NCBI RefSeq assembly: GCF_017498545.1
Contig: NZ_CP071793.1
Location: 9,480,256 to 9,544,255, forward strand
Length of the DNA stretch: 64,000 nt
Direction: 5' to 3'
Origin: Sulfidibacter corallicola
GTDB taxonomy: Bacteria > Acidobacteriota > Holophagae > Acanthopleuribacterales > Acanthopleuribacteraceae
Position numbers and translations under genes: made by a program. The notes beneath the pieces are model-generated. The model was not told the DNA's origin. It ran no database searches and saw nothing but the letters and a program-made list of their open reading frames with translations. Shown one piece after another: positions 54,343 to 62,124 of this stretch. Every line of letters begins with the position of its first letter. Position 1 is the stretch's first letter.

Positions 54343-54632
54343 TCGCCGCCCAGGCCGGGGGCCGGAATGCCGGACCACGGATTGCCGGTGGTCGGTATGC
54401 CGAACCACCGGCACACCGGCCACCGGGTTTCAGGTGGATAACTAATCGAAGCGAATTGCTTGGAGTTCCCGCAATTGTGAGAGGGGCGTCGTGGCAGTAG
54501 GTGTCGGGCCATACCGGCCGTACCCGCCAAGGGCGCCGGGCCGACATTTTTCTACGAACTCCCCGCACATCGGCCTTTTAAGGTTTTTATCTTTATCTTC
54601 GAGCTTTACAGAGTTTGTTACATAAGAGCCCC
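54343..54632. repeat. Imperfect non-coding direct repeat, copy A
   Basis: The stretch begins with GTCGCCGCCCAGGCCGGGGG and ends with CAGAGTTTGTTACATAAGAG. A second copy lies at about 54879-55085. Copy A carries an extra hairpin-forming segment and ~40 extra bases compared with copy B. Neither copy encodes a supported protein, and no transposase is nearby. Origin unknown. Confidence 0.75.
54384..54412. repeat. Inverted-repeat hairpin inside copy A
   Basis: GCCGGTGGT (54384-54392) pairs with ACCACCGGC (54404-54412), and the inner CGG/CCG pair extends the stem to 12 bp with one bulged A. It is absent from copy B. Confidence 0.65.
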
Positions 54633-54878
54633 GCACCAGCGGGCATACCCGCTCGATTTCGAGAAAGAAACACCCTACCTGGTTTCTGGCGAAGGGCCAT
54701 GGCTCATTCATCCCTAAAATTAAGCAGGAATTCATGAAGATTGGAAACCAGGAAAGGATCGGCATTGGTGACATATTATGGTCCTGCTTTTCCTGGATTC
54801 GATCATTCCTGCCTTCCTGATCAAGATGTGACGACGGCAAAACCCAGCTCTGGTTAAAGGTACCATTGTGTTTCAAGA

Positions 54879-55085
54879 GAGTCGCCGCCCAGGCCGGGGG
54901 CCCGGGTTTCAGGTGGGTAACTAATCGAAGCGAATCGTTTGGGAGTTCCCGCATTTGTGAGAGGGGCGTCGTTGCAGTAAGTTGGCCCGCCGGGCCGACA
55001 TTTTTCGACGAACTCCCTGCACATCCGCCTTTTTAGGTTTTTATCTTTATCTTCGAGCTTTACAGAGTTTGTTACATAAGAGGTC
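54879..55085. repeat. Imperfect non-coding direct repeat, copy B
   Basis: Second copy of the repeat at 54343-54632. It shares GTTTCAGGTGG, AACTAATCGAAGCGAAT, GAGAGGGGCGTCGT and the long segment TTTTTATCTTTATCTTCGAG to ACATAAGAG, with scattered substitutions. It is shorter because the hairpin segment and part of the middle are missing. Around the two copies, up to 55681, I see no gene. Two short hairpins near 55379-55404 and 55420-55436 could be transcription-termination structures. Confidence 0.7.
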
Positions 55086-55681
55086 ACATAGGGAACGGAG
55101 TAATTGGCACACTTTTCGGCCAAAAAAGTCCGTCCACGGATCACACAGATTGACACGAATTTGGAAAACCATCCTCAGATCTCGAACGCCAGCAATCTCA
55201 GGACGCAAGTAGGCAAAATATTTTTCATCATAACCTGTTCAATTATGCTTAATTACGCTAACTCGTGTAAATGGACAGCTTAGAGGGGAGAGCCTTAGCC
55301 TCATCCAAGGCAAATTGGTGATCAGGTCCAAGAAAAGACCATCAGGTACTAAAACCGTTCATCCTTCCGTTCCTCCGAGGGCCTGGGGGAATCCACCCTG
55401 GCCCTTCTTCTCTGCTCTGGGAGACCCTGTCTCCTCAGCCATCCCAGCTCCGCACCCTCTGCGAACTCCGTGGTAAAAAACAACTTATACATGAATAACT
55501 CCTAATCTACGAAGAACCTCCCTCCACCTCACCGACCTCCAAAGAGTTGATCGATATTTCCTGACGGTTTTCCAAATCGTTTTGCGTGTTCCCGGATGAC
55601 AGGCTTCGATGCGCACGGGAGAAGTAATGACTTCCCCGCCATCGACTCGCGCAACACGCGGATTTGGAGGCGTCTCCCACC

Positions 55682-56431
55682 ATGAGCGACCGGTTCCCCG
55701 AAATCAAAAGGGCCCCCACGAACCCGAAAAGACTATCCATGCGTCACTTCGGCGCCGCCTGCTCCCTGTTCGCCGCACTGACGCTTCTTTCCTATTTGAT
55801 CACGCCGTCGGGATCCGCCGCCCTCCCCTCCACCATCGATAAGGGGTTTCTCGCGGCCCATGCCGTTCTGGTGTCGTTGGCCGTGTTCGCAGCGGGAATC
55901 CTCCGACATCGCGTCGCTCCGGCAGCCACCGCGCTCGGCCTGATCTACATCGCCATCTGGGGCGTGACCGAAGTCAGCCAGCAGACCTTTCTCCAGCAAA
56001 CACTCGGCGCGCTCTGCAGCCCCGCTCATCGAGCCGCCGCGATGGTCGCCGGCGAGAACATCGGCCTCACGCCTCCCAGTCCATTTCCCATTCAAAGTGA
56101 ATTCCTGCTGTTCGTGCTGAGTTCCAGTTTCGCCGTCGGCTCCCTCTCGTGGGGATTCGCCTTTTGGTCGGGGGACGACCCGGCGCGCCCGCTCGCCTGT
56201 ATCTGGCTTCTCATCGGTGCCATGACCCTTTCCGCACTCGCCATTCGGTCTGCGGGCTTCCATGCCCTCGCACCCGCCGTCAAACTCTGGAACTGCTACC
56301 TGTTCGGTCCCTCCCGTATCGTGCAATGCCTGCTGCTCGGGTTTTGGCTGTGGCCCACCGGAAGGCCGACACCGGAATCCGACCCCCAAAGCCCACCACT
56401 GGTCAAGGGTCCGCTCCGCACGAGCCCCTGA
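55682..56431 (+). CDS. Uncharacterised multi-pass membrane protein
   Basis: A 249-residue protein with about six hydrophobic segments and no recognised family motif. The first segment (about 27-48) follows a basic N-terminus. The others lie near 60-80, 85-105, 140-165, 172-195 and 205-225, and the C-terminus is Pro-rich. The ATG at 55682 is chosen because GGAGG lies about 11 bases upstream. ATG at about 55739 (MRHFG) is an alternative. It is alone, with repeat DNA on its left and an AT-rich gap on its right. Confidence 0.6.
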   Translation: MSDRFPEIKRAPTNPKRLSMRHFGAACSLFAALTLLSYLITPSGSAALPSTIDKGFLAAHAVLVSLAVFAAGILRHRVAPAATALGLIYIAIWGVTEVSQQTFLQQTLGALCSPAHRAAAMVAGENIGLTPPSPFPIQSEFLLFVLSSSFAVGSLSWGFAFWSGDDPARPLACIWLLIGAMTLSALAIRSAGFHALAPAVKLWNCYLFGPSRIVQCLLLGFWLWPTGRPTPESDPQSPPLVKGPLRTSP

Positions 56432-56919
56432 ATGGCTCGACCAGGTGCCGCCCGCGCGTGTTCGCAAGCACGCGAGAAAGCTATTCAATCGAACGGTGGT
56501 TTGAGATAACGCCTTGCGACAAAACCGGATCCATTGTGCAAACTCGACTCGGCCCTTCCGCCATCCCCCACTACATAGATCGTTCGATTACGTCCAATCC
56601 TCCGCGGAGCACCCTGTTTTTCAACTCATAAAAACAAAACACATACGCAATTGTTTTTCAATTCCACATATAAATCAACCAGATTCTATAAATTCGTAAT
56701 TACTCACTGTTCATTGTAATTTTTATCACTTGAATTAACCTATACAGTAAAGTTATGGTGTATCAACTTATTGATCTGCACATCAAACCTACGTCAGACC
56801 GAAGCCTACACTTAGCCAAGAGCACGATTTAATTTTTCTACAAGCTCTCCTCTCACGCTTCCTGACATCCCCACAGGGCTACTGACTTTTGTCTTCGACC
56901 CTACATCAGGACATGCATC
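56432..56919. other. AT-rich intergenic region before the RiPP cluster
   Basis: The 488 bases contain no supported gene. The stretch 56630-56880 is strongly AT-rich compared with the genes on both sides and is probably the promoter region of the cluster. I could not define a convincing -35/-10 pair. Confidence 0.45.
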
Positions 56920-58284
56920 ATGAATTCTTCCATGCCCCTCGCCGGCCTGGATTCACGTACCGGTGTGGGTACGTTTGGGATCCCGCCGGAACTGGCCCTC
57001 GATTTCGAAGCCTTCAAGGCGACGCTCAGTCCTGAAGAACAACGGGCGCTCACTGTCCTGGCGGCTGGTATGAAGCACCAGTCGGCCGAGGAATTCATCG
57101 GGAACATCCCCGAAGAAGAGATCCTCAACGCCCATGAACGGCGGGTATTCGCCGCGGAAATGGCGCGCGAGGTACCCGAAAAGAGATCGCCCAGCGCAAA
57201 ATTCGTCATGGTTCTCAAAGCGACCCGTTTGTGTAATTTGCGCTGTACCTACTGCCGTTCCTGGGCGGAAGGACACAATCAGGTCATGTCCTTCCCCGTT
57301 CTGGTTCGCGCCATTCGCGAGGTTCTCTCGATGCGCGGCCTTCAGCATGTGGAAATCGTCTGGCACGGTGGCGAGATCACTTTGCTGAAACCGAAGTTCT
57401 TCAAAAAGTTGATTTGGGTGCAACAGCAGTTCCGGCGCCCCGGCCAGGTCATTCGCATCTCCCTGCAAACGAACGCCACCCATTTGACCGACGAGTGGAT
57501 CGAATTCCTGTCCACCCTCAATATCGGCGTCGGGATCAGTATCGATGGACCGCCGGAGGTGCACGACCGGCGTCGGGTGGACAAGGACGGCAAGCCCAGT
57601 TCTCCCTTGGTGGTCGAGGGCATTCGCCGTTTGCGGACGGCCGGCATTCCCCACGGTGCACTGGTCGTGGTGGACCGCTTCCTCCAGGACATCGGGGCCG
57701 AGCGCCTGTTGACATACTTTCACGAAATCGGCCTGAAGAATCTCGATTTCCTCAACATCGTGCCCGAAAACCACAAGGGCGCAACGGCTTCGAGAGAGGA
57801 CGGCTTCATCTGCTTCGACGAATACGTCGACTTCCTCCGCGAGGCGTTCGACGTGTGGTGGCGCAAGTATCGCGACGAGATGTTCATCACGACGTTCGCC
57901 GACTTGATCCCGGCGCTCAGCGACGGAGCCAAGCCGAACAATTGCTATTGGGCGGGCAACTGCATGGTCTCGACCCTGACCATCGAAGCCAACGGCGACA
58001 TGGCGCCCTGCGACAAGTTCATCGGCGACGAGGGCTCGATCTTCGGCAACGTCATGCGTCAATCGATTGCCGACGTCATGCGCCAGACGGCCTACATCAA
58101 GAACGCCAATCGCGAACGGGCCTCGAGCCTGTCGCGCATGAAGACATGTGACTTTTTCCAAATTTGCCAGGGCGGTTGTCCCCACGACCGCCTCGTCAAC
58201 CGGCGCCACGTGCCCGACCACGACCCCGATTGTTGTGGCCTGAAGCCGCTGGTTCGACACATTCGCGACGCCGCCATGGCCTAG
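56920..58284 (+). CDS. Radical SAM/SPASM peptide-maturing enzyme
   Basis: A 454-residue radical SAM enzyme with a C-terminal SPASM domain. The [4Fe-4S]-SAM motif is CNLRCTYC (Cys105, Cys109, Cys112). Later conserved elements are VEIVWHGGEITLL, ISLQTNATHL and GVGISIDGP. The SPASM cysteines appear as NNCYWAGNC, GDMAPCDKF, KTCDFFQICQGGCPHDR and PDCCGL near the end. An N-terminal ~95-residue extension may bind the leader peptide. Length and layout match the RiPP maturases of the darobactin/triceptide type that form aromatic crosslinks. It starts at ATG 56920 with AGGA nine bases upstream. The putative precursor gene begins 138 bases after its stop, on the same strand. Confidence 0.93.
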   Translation: MNSSMPLAGLDSRTGVGTFGIPPELALDFEAFKATLSPEEQRALTVLAAGMKHQSAEEFIGNIPEEEILNAHERRVFAAEMAREVPEKRSPSAKFVMVLKATRLCNLRCTYCRSWAEGHNQVMSFPVLVRAIREVLSMRGLQHVEIVWHGGEITLLKPKFFKKLIWVQQQFRRPGQVIRISLQTNATHLTDEWIEFLSTLNIGVGISIDGPPEVHDRRRVDKDGKPSSPLVVEGIRRLRTAGIPHGALVVVDRFLQDIGAERLLTYFHEIGLKNLDFLNIVPENHKGATASREDGFICFDEYVDFLREAFDVWWRKYRDEMFITTFADLIPALSDGAKPNNCYWAGNCMVSTLTIEANGDMAPCDKFIGDEGSIFGNVMRQSIADVMRQTAYIKNANRERASSLSRMKTCDFFQICQGGCPHDRLVNRRHVPDHDPDCCGLKPLVRHIRDAAMA

Positions 58285-58421
58285 CGAATCCAGCCCCGTT
58301 TACCCTCGCCCGGATATCGATGCGGCGGAGAGGGACCCTGCGACGGATCTCGTCGCCGCGTTCCGTCGTGTCTTCGATCGGGGCGGGGGCATTTCGACCC
58401 CACTCAAAGAGGAGGATTCCC

Positions 58422-58655
58422 ATGAATCTGCAAACCTACGCCACTCCATCTGCCGACGTCGTCAATGTAGCCGACAAGCTCGCCGGTTTCATGAACGCCA
58501 ACGGCGTGGTCTCCGGAAACGTCACCAAGCGCGCCCATCAAATGGAAGCCCTGGCCGCCGACGACGGCAGCCTGACCCTCGATGCCGACGCGTTGGCACG
58601 TATCCACGACCGCAACGACAACCACGGCAAGTGGCGTTGGAGCTGGCCTTTCTAA
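58422..58655 (+). CDS. RiPP precursor peptide with darobactin-like core WRWSWPF
   Basis: A 77-residue peptide with an excellent ribosome binding site (GAGGAGG six bases before the ATG). Residues 1-60 look like a leader (acidic, Ala/Asp/Leu-rich, helix-prone, e.g. SLTLDADALARI). The end reads HDRNDNHGKWRWSWPF and stops. The terminal WRWSWPF (71-77) has Trp at 1 and 3, Ser at 4 and Phe at 7, as in darobactin A (WNWSKSF). Position 2 is Arg instead of Asn and positions 5-6 are Trp-Pro instead of Lys-Ser. Unlike darobactin's precursor, as I recall it, there is no tail after the core. A terminator follows immediately, then diiron, PhyH-type and ABC transporter genes. Crosslinked Trp product is inference. 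Confidence 0.85.
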   Translation: MNLQTYATPSADVVNVADKLAGFMNANGVVSGNVTKRAHQMEALAADDGSLTLDADALARIHDRNDNHGKWRWSWPF

Positions 58656-58680
58656 TCGCTTCTTTCCTCTTTCCTCGAAA

Positions 58681-58706
58681 GCGGGCGGGTGGCCGCCCGC
58701 TTTTTT
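58681..58706 (+). terminator. Rho-independent terminator/attenuator after the precursor gene
   Basis: GCGGGCGG (58681-58688) pairs with CCGCCCGC (58693-58700) over a four-base loop and is followed by TTTTTT (58701-58706). It lies 25 bases after the precursor stop and before the tailoring genes. Partial read-through would give high precursor and lower enzyme expression, a common RiPP arrangement. Confidence 0.9.
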
Positions 58707-58776
58707 GGGGCAGGCCGCTTTCGGTGGCCATCACTTCGGCCGAAGCCTGCCCGGTACATCAGCCAGGGAGCCCATC

Positions 58777-59511
58777 ATGAACCTTCCCCATTCCATGCTC
58801 GAACTGCTCGAACAACAAGAGATCGGCCTCCACCCGATCTATGCGGCCAGGGTTACCGGCCTGCAGGAACGAAATTTCGTGACCAATTCCAAGGTCATGC
58901 GCGCCATGAACGAAGCGATGTTCGCCGATAACCGCGCCCTCGCCTTCCGCCTGAAACGCCATTCCGAACACGAGACCCTGGGGGCGCGCTTCATCGAGGC
59001 CATCGCCACGGAGCACGCCGACGGCCAGCTCCAGGAAGACCTACTGGCGCACGCTGCGGACGAATACCGTCATGGCCGCATGTTCAAGACCATATATAAA
59101 GAAGTGGCGGCCACGACGATGACCGACGATTTCGACGATCACCGCGAGACCGTCGAGAACGAATTGGCGGCCTTCGACGGCGCACTGGTGAGTTTTCTCT
59201 TCGCCAGCCATACGGCCGAGATCCGCAACTATTATTTATTGCACCAATATCTCGAACTGATCACCGGCGTCGACAAGCCCTACCGCCATCGGCTGGAGGC
59301 GGTGCTCCACCAGGTGATGGGCGACGAGATCCGCCACGTGGTCTATACCGCACGCTACGTCAACGAGCTGTTGGCGGAGGATCCATCTCGCGCGATCCTC
59401 CTGGACGGGTACCTGGCCGAGTATTCGCGCATGTCCTGGCAGGAAATGGCCTTGATCGCCTCCTACTTCGCCACCCGGGAACCGGAACCGGTCGCCGTGT
59501 CCGCGCTCTGA
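58777..59511 (+). CDS. Ferritin-like diiron protein of the RiPP cluster
   Basis: A 244-residue all-helical protein. Two E-x-x-H motifs are present, in DEYRHG (Glu96, His99) and DEIRHV (Glu184, His187). Glutamates in the preceding helices (Glu66/74 region and AEIRNYY, Glu148) complete the E...ExxH...E...ExxH pattern of ferritin-like diiron oxygenases. It lacks a signal peptide. AGGGAG lies six bases before the ATG at 58777, and the frame extending upstream to 58582 overlaps the precursor gene and is not used. Oxidation of the peptide or of an amino acid is a sensible role (inference). The family is related in pattern to AurF-type N-oxygenases and ferritin-like oxidases. Confidence 0.8.
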   Translation: MNLPHSMLELLEQQEIGLHPIYAARVTGLQERNFVTNSKVMRAMNEAMFADNRALAFRLKRHSEHETLGARFIEAIATEHADGQLQEDLLAHAADEYRHGRMFKTIYKEVAATTMTDDFDDHRETVENELAAFDGALVSFLFASHTAEIRNYYLLHQYLELITGVDKPYRHRLEAVLHQVMGDEIRHVVYTARYVNELLAEDPSRAILLDGYLAEYSRMSWQEMALIASYFATREPEPVAVSAL

Positions 59512-59536
59512 GCCTCGCTTGCCAAAGGGTCACACC

Positions 59537-60364
59537 ATGCTTACGATTCCCGTTTCCGCCACCCACCGAGCGCAATACGAACAGGAAGGCGCGACCCTCG
59601 TCGAGGGCGTCGCCGGTCGCGGTTGGACTCGCCGGCTGGCCGCGTTTCTCGAAGAGATGATCGCGAGAAATCCCATGACCCGGCCCCTTTCGGACAACGT
59701 CATGTTCGTCCGCCGCAACGGCTGCGTGTATTTGGAAGCCCTGTTCCGAGATTTCGCGTTGTTTCGAACCTTCTTGGAAACCATTCACCTGGCCGAGGTC
59801 GTGGCCGAGGTGATCGGTGCCGACGCGCTGCATCTGTGGCGTGACGAGATGCACTACAAGGAGGCCACCGGCGACGCGAACGGCACCCCTTGGCACCACG
59901 GGGTCGCGTCCTTTCCCTTTGCGGGGGCCCATATGCCCACCGTCTGGATCCCGCTCCACGACATCGATCCGGACCAGGCCCCGTTGCGCACCATCACGGC
60001 CAGTCACCTGCGTCGCGAAGCCCGCTTCCTGCCGCCGACTCGCGAAGACCGGGCCCTGGCGCCCGGTTACCGCTTCATCCCCGACTTCGATGCGATGATC
60101 CGCGCCGGCGACGTGGCGGTCCGCACCTGGACGGTTCGGGCCGGCGACGCGGTCATTTTCCATCCCTACACCATCCACGGCGCCGCCCCCTTGCACGGCA
60201 GCCGTCCACGCATCGCCTACACCACCCGCTGGCTGGGCGCCGACACCACCTGGCAGCCGAACCCGCACTGCACCATCGACCAGGCCTTGACCCGAGCCGA
60301 TTTGGCGCCCGGAGATCTCTTGCCAGAATCCCTGTTTCCCATCATGTACCGGAGGCGGCCCTGA
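59537..60364 (+). CDS. PhyH-family Fe(II)/2-oxoglutarate enzyme with HxG facial triad (halogenase-like)
   Basis: A 275-residue double-stranded beta-helix oxygenase of the phytanoyl-CoA dioxygenase type. The iron-binding segment is GTPWHHGVASF, so where PhyH members have H-x-D this protein shows His120-His121-Gly122. The distal ligand is His214 in FHPYTIHGAAP, and the 2-oxoglutarate arginine is Arg225, 11 residues later, in SRPRIAYTTRW. Loss of the Asp/Glu ligand to Gly or Ala is the feature of 2OG halogenases such as SyrB2 (Ala), WelO5 and BesD (Gly), so halogenation is a real possibility. It starts at ATG 59537 with AAAGGGT upstream; the stop TGA overlaps the ATG of the ABC transporter. Confidence 0.85.
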   Translation: MLTIPVSATHRAQYEQEGATLVEGVAGRGWTRRLAAFLEEMIARNPMTRPLSDNVMFVRRNGCVYLEALFRDFALFRTFLETIHLAEVVAEVIGADALHLWRDEMHYKEATGDANGTPWHHGVASFPFAGAHMPTVWIPLHDIDPDQAPLRTITASHLRREARFLPPTREDRALAPGYRFIPDFDAMIRAGDVAVRTWTVRAGDAVIFHPYTIHGAAPLHGSRPRIAYTTRWLGADTTWQPNPHCTIDQALTRADLAPGDLLPESLFPIMYRRRP

Positions 60365-62079
60365 TGGCAGCACGCCGCTTGATTCGTTATCTTTTGTCGT
60401 TTGCACCTCGACCGATGTTCCTCGCCTTCGCGGCCGGTATCCTTTCCGGCCTGATCCACACCGGCCTGTTGATGGTCATCAACCGTGGCCTCGCCGGCCC
60501 CACCGACGAGGGCATCGATCCCCGCTGGCAGTTTCTGGGATTGTTGGCCCTGTTCCCTCTGGCCCGAATCGGCGCCCAGGTGTTGATGGTCGCCATCGGC
60601 GAACGCGCCATCTTCGAGTTACGAATGTCGCTCTGTCGCCGGATCCTGGCACTACCGCTGCGCCATCTGGAGGAGATGGGCGCCGGCAAGCTCCTGGCCA
60701 CCCTGACCACCGACGTCTTTCGCATCAGCAATGCGACGGCGGCACTCCCCGTCCTGCTGATGCACCTGAGCATCTTCGTGTCCTGCCTGGCCTACCTGAT
60801 GTACCTCGATCTCTTCGCGGGTATCGGTGTCTGTATGGCGCTGGCCGGCGGTGCGCTGCTCTACCGGATCTTGGGGCAGGCGGGCAGTAGCTACCTGGAC
60901 CGTTCGAGAGCCGAGAACGATTTCCTGCTCAAACACTTCCACGCCGTGGCGGAGGGCGCCAAGGAGCTCAAACAACATCGCGCCCGTCGACGAAACTTCA
61001 CCGAGGAGCTCCTGGGCTTTTCCGCCTCCTCCTATCGACGTCACACCGTGACGGGGATCGCGCTGTTCGTGACCGGCGGTACCTTGAGCCAGCTCCTCTA
61101 TTTCCTGGCGATCGGGTTCGCGGTGTTCCTGTTACCCACCTGGGGCGCCGCACCCACCAGCGAACTGGTCACCGGGTACACCCTGGTCCTGCTCTACCTG
61201 CTGTACCCGCTCGACGGCATCACCCTGGTTCTGCCGGACCTGGCTCAGGCCTCGATTTCCTTCGCACGGGTCGAGGGTCTGGGCATCCGCCTCGACGAAG
61301 CGCCGAGCGAGCCACTGAGTGAGCCGTCCCGATTCGCACCGAGCTGGCACAGTGTGCGATATGCGGACCTGACCTTCACCTACCCGCCCTCCGGCGACGA
61401 TCCGCCCTTTCGCCTGGGTCCGATCGACTTCTCGCTTCGACCGGGGGAACTGACCTTCGTCATCGGCGGAAACGGGACGGGCAAGACCACCTTCGCCAAG
61501 CTGTTGCTGGGGCTCTACGCGCCGGACGAAGGCGAGATCATTTGGGACGGCGCGGTGGTGACGGCGGAGAAGCGCGACGCCTTCCGGCAGCTCTTCTCGG
61601 CGATCCACGCCGATTTCTTCCTGTTCGAGCAGTTGCAGGGGCTGAAGCTTGCGAAGAACGAGGACCTGATCCGAGAATTCCTCGCCCAGCTCGACTTGCA
61701 CCACAAGGTCACGATCGAGAACCAGCGTTTTTCGACGGTCGACCTATCGAGCGGGCAGCGCAAGCGACTGGCGTTGCTGACCAGCTTCCTGGAGGATCGG
61801 CCGATCTACCTCTTCGACGAGTGGGCGGCCGACCAGGACCCCGTTTTCAGGCAGCTCTTCTACCGCAGCATCCTGCCCCAGCTCAAGTCGCGCGGCAAGA
61901 CGGTGGTGGTAATCACGCACGACGAGCATTACTTCGACGTCGCGGATCGCCTGATCCGCCTGGAAACCCGGCCGTGGGGAACGGGACACACGGTGGTGCT
62001 GCGGGAGTTGCCGCATCCACGCCGCGACCGGATCGAGCCGGTCGGCCCGCGCGCCTACCGGATCTACACCAAGCTTTGA
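60364..62079 (+). CDS. Cyclic-peptide export type ABC transporter (fused TMD-NBD, SyrD/PvdE-like)
   Basis: A 571-residue inner-membrane exporter half. Six transmembrane helices occupy about residues 15-310, followed by the ATP-binding domain. Walker A is GGNGTGKTT, the ABC signature is LSSGQRKRLAL, and Walker B is IYLFDEWAADQDP with the VVVITHDEHYF histidine switch. The LFDEWAADQDPxFRxxFY sequence is typical of the cyclic-peptide exporter subgroup (SyrD, PvdE). GGAGG lies upstream of the ATG at 60364, which overlaps the preceding stop by one base. It likely exports the mature RiPP product and may give self-protection. Confidence 0.92.
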   Translation: MAARRLIRYLLSFAPRPMFLAFAAGILSGLIHTGLLMVINRGLAGPTDEGIDPRWQFLGLLALFPLARIGAQVLMVAIGERAIFELRMSLCRRILALPLRHLEEMGAGKLLATLTTDVFRISNATAALPVLLMHLSIFVSCLAYLMYLDLFAGIGVCMALAGGALLYRILGQAGSSYLDRSRAENDFLLKHFHAVAEGAKELKQHRARRRNFTEELLGFSASSYRRHTVTGIALFVTGGTLSQLLYFLAIGFAVFLLPTWGAAPTSELVTGYTLVLLYLLYPLDGITLVLPDLAQASISFARVEGLGIRLDEAPSEPLSEPSRFAPSWHSVRYADLTFTYPPSGDDPPFRLGPIDFSLRPGELTFVIGGNGTGKTTFAKLLLGLYAPDEGEIIWDGAVVTAEKRDAFRQLFSAIHADFFLFEQLQGLKLAKNEDLIREFLAQLDLHHKVTIENQRFSTVDLSSGQRKRLALLTSFLEDRPIYLFDEWAADQDPVFRQLFYRSILPQLKSRGKTVVVITHDEHYFDVADRLIRLETRPWGTGHTVVLRELPHPRRDRIEPVGPRAYRIYTKL

Positions 62080-62124
62080 GTTGCCCGAGAGCGGAGGTAC
62101 ACGCACGAGCTCCTCGCAAAGGAT

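Noticed and set aside
60364..62079. Resistance ABC transporter unrelated to the RiPP
   Set aside because: It overlaps the PhyH stop by one base and belongs to the cyclic-peptide exporter subgroup, so it was kept within the cluster.
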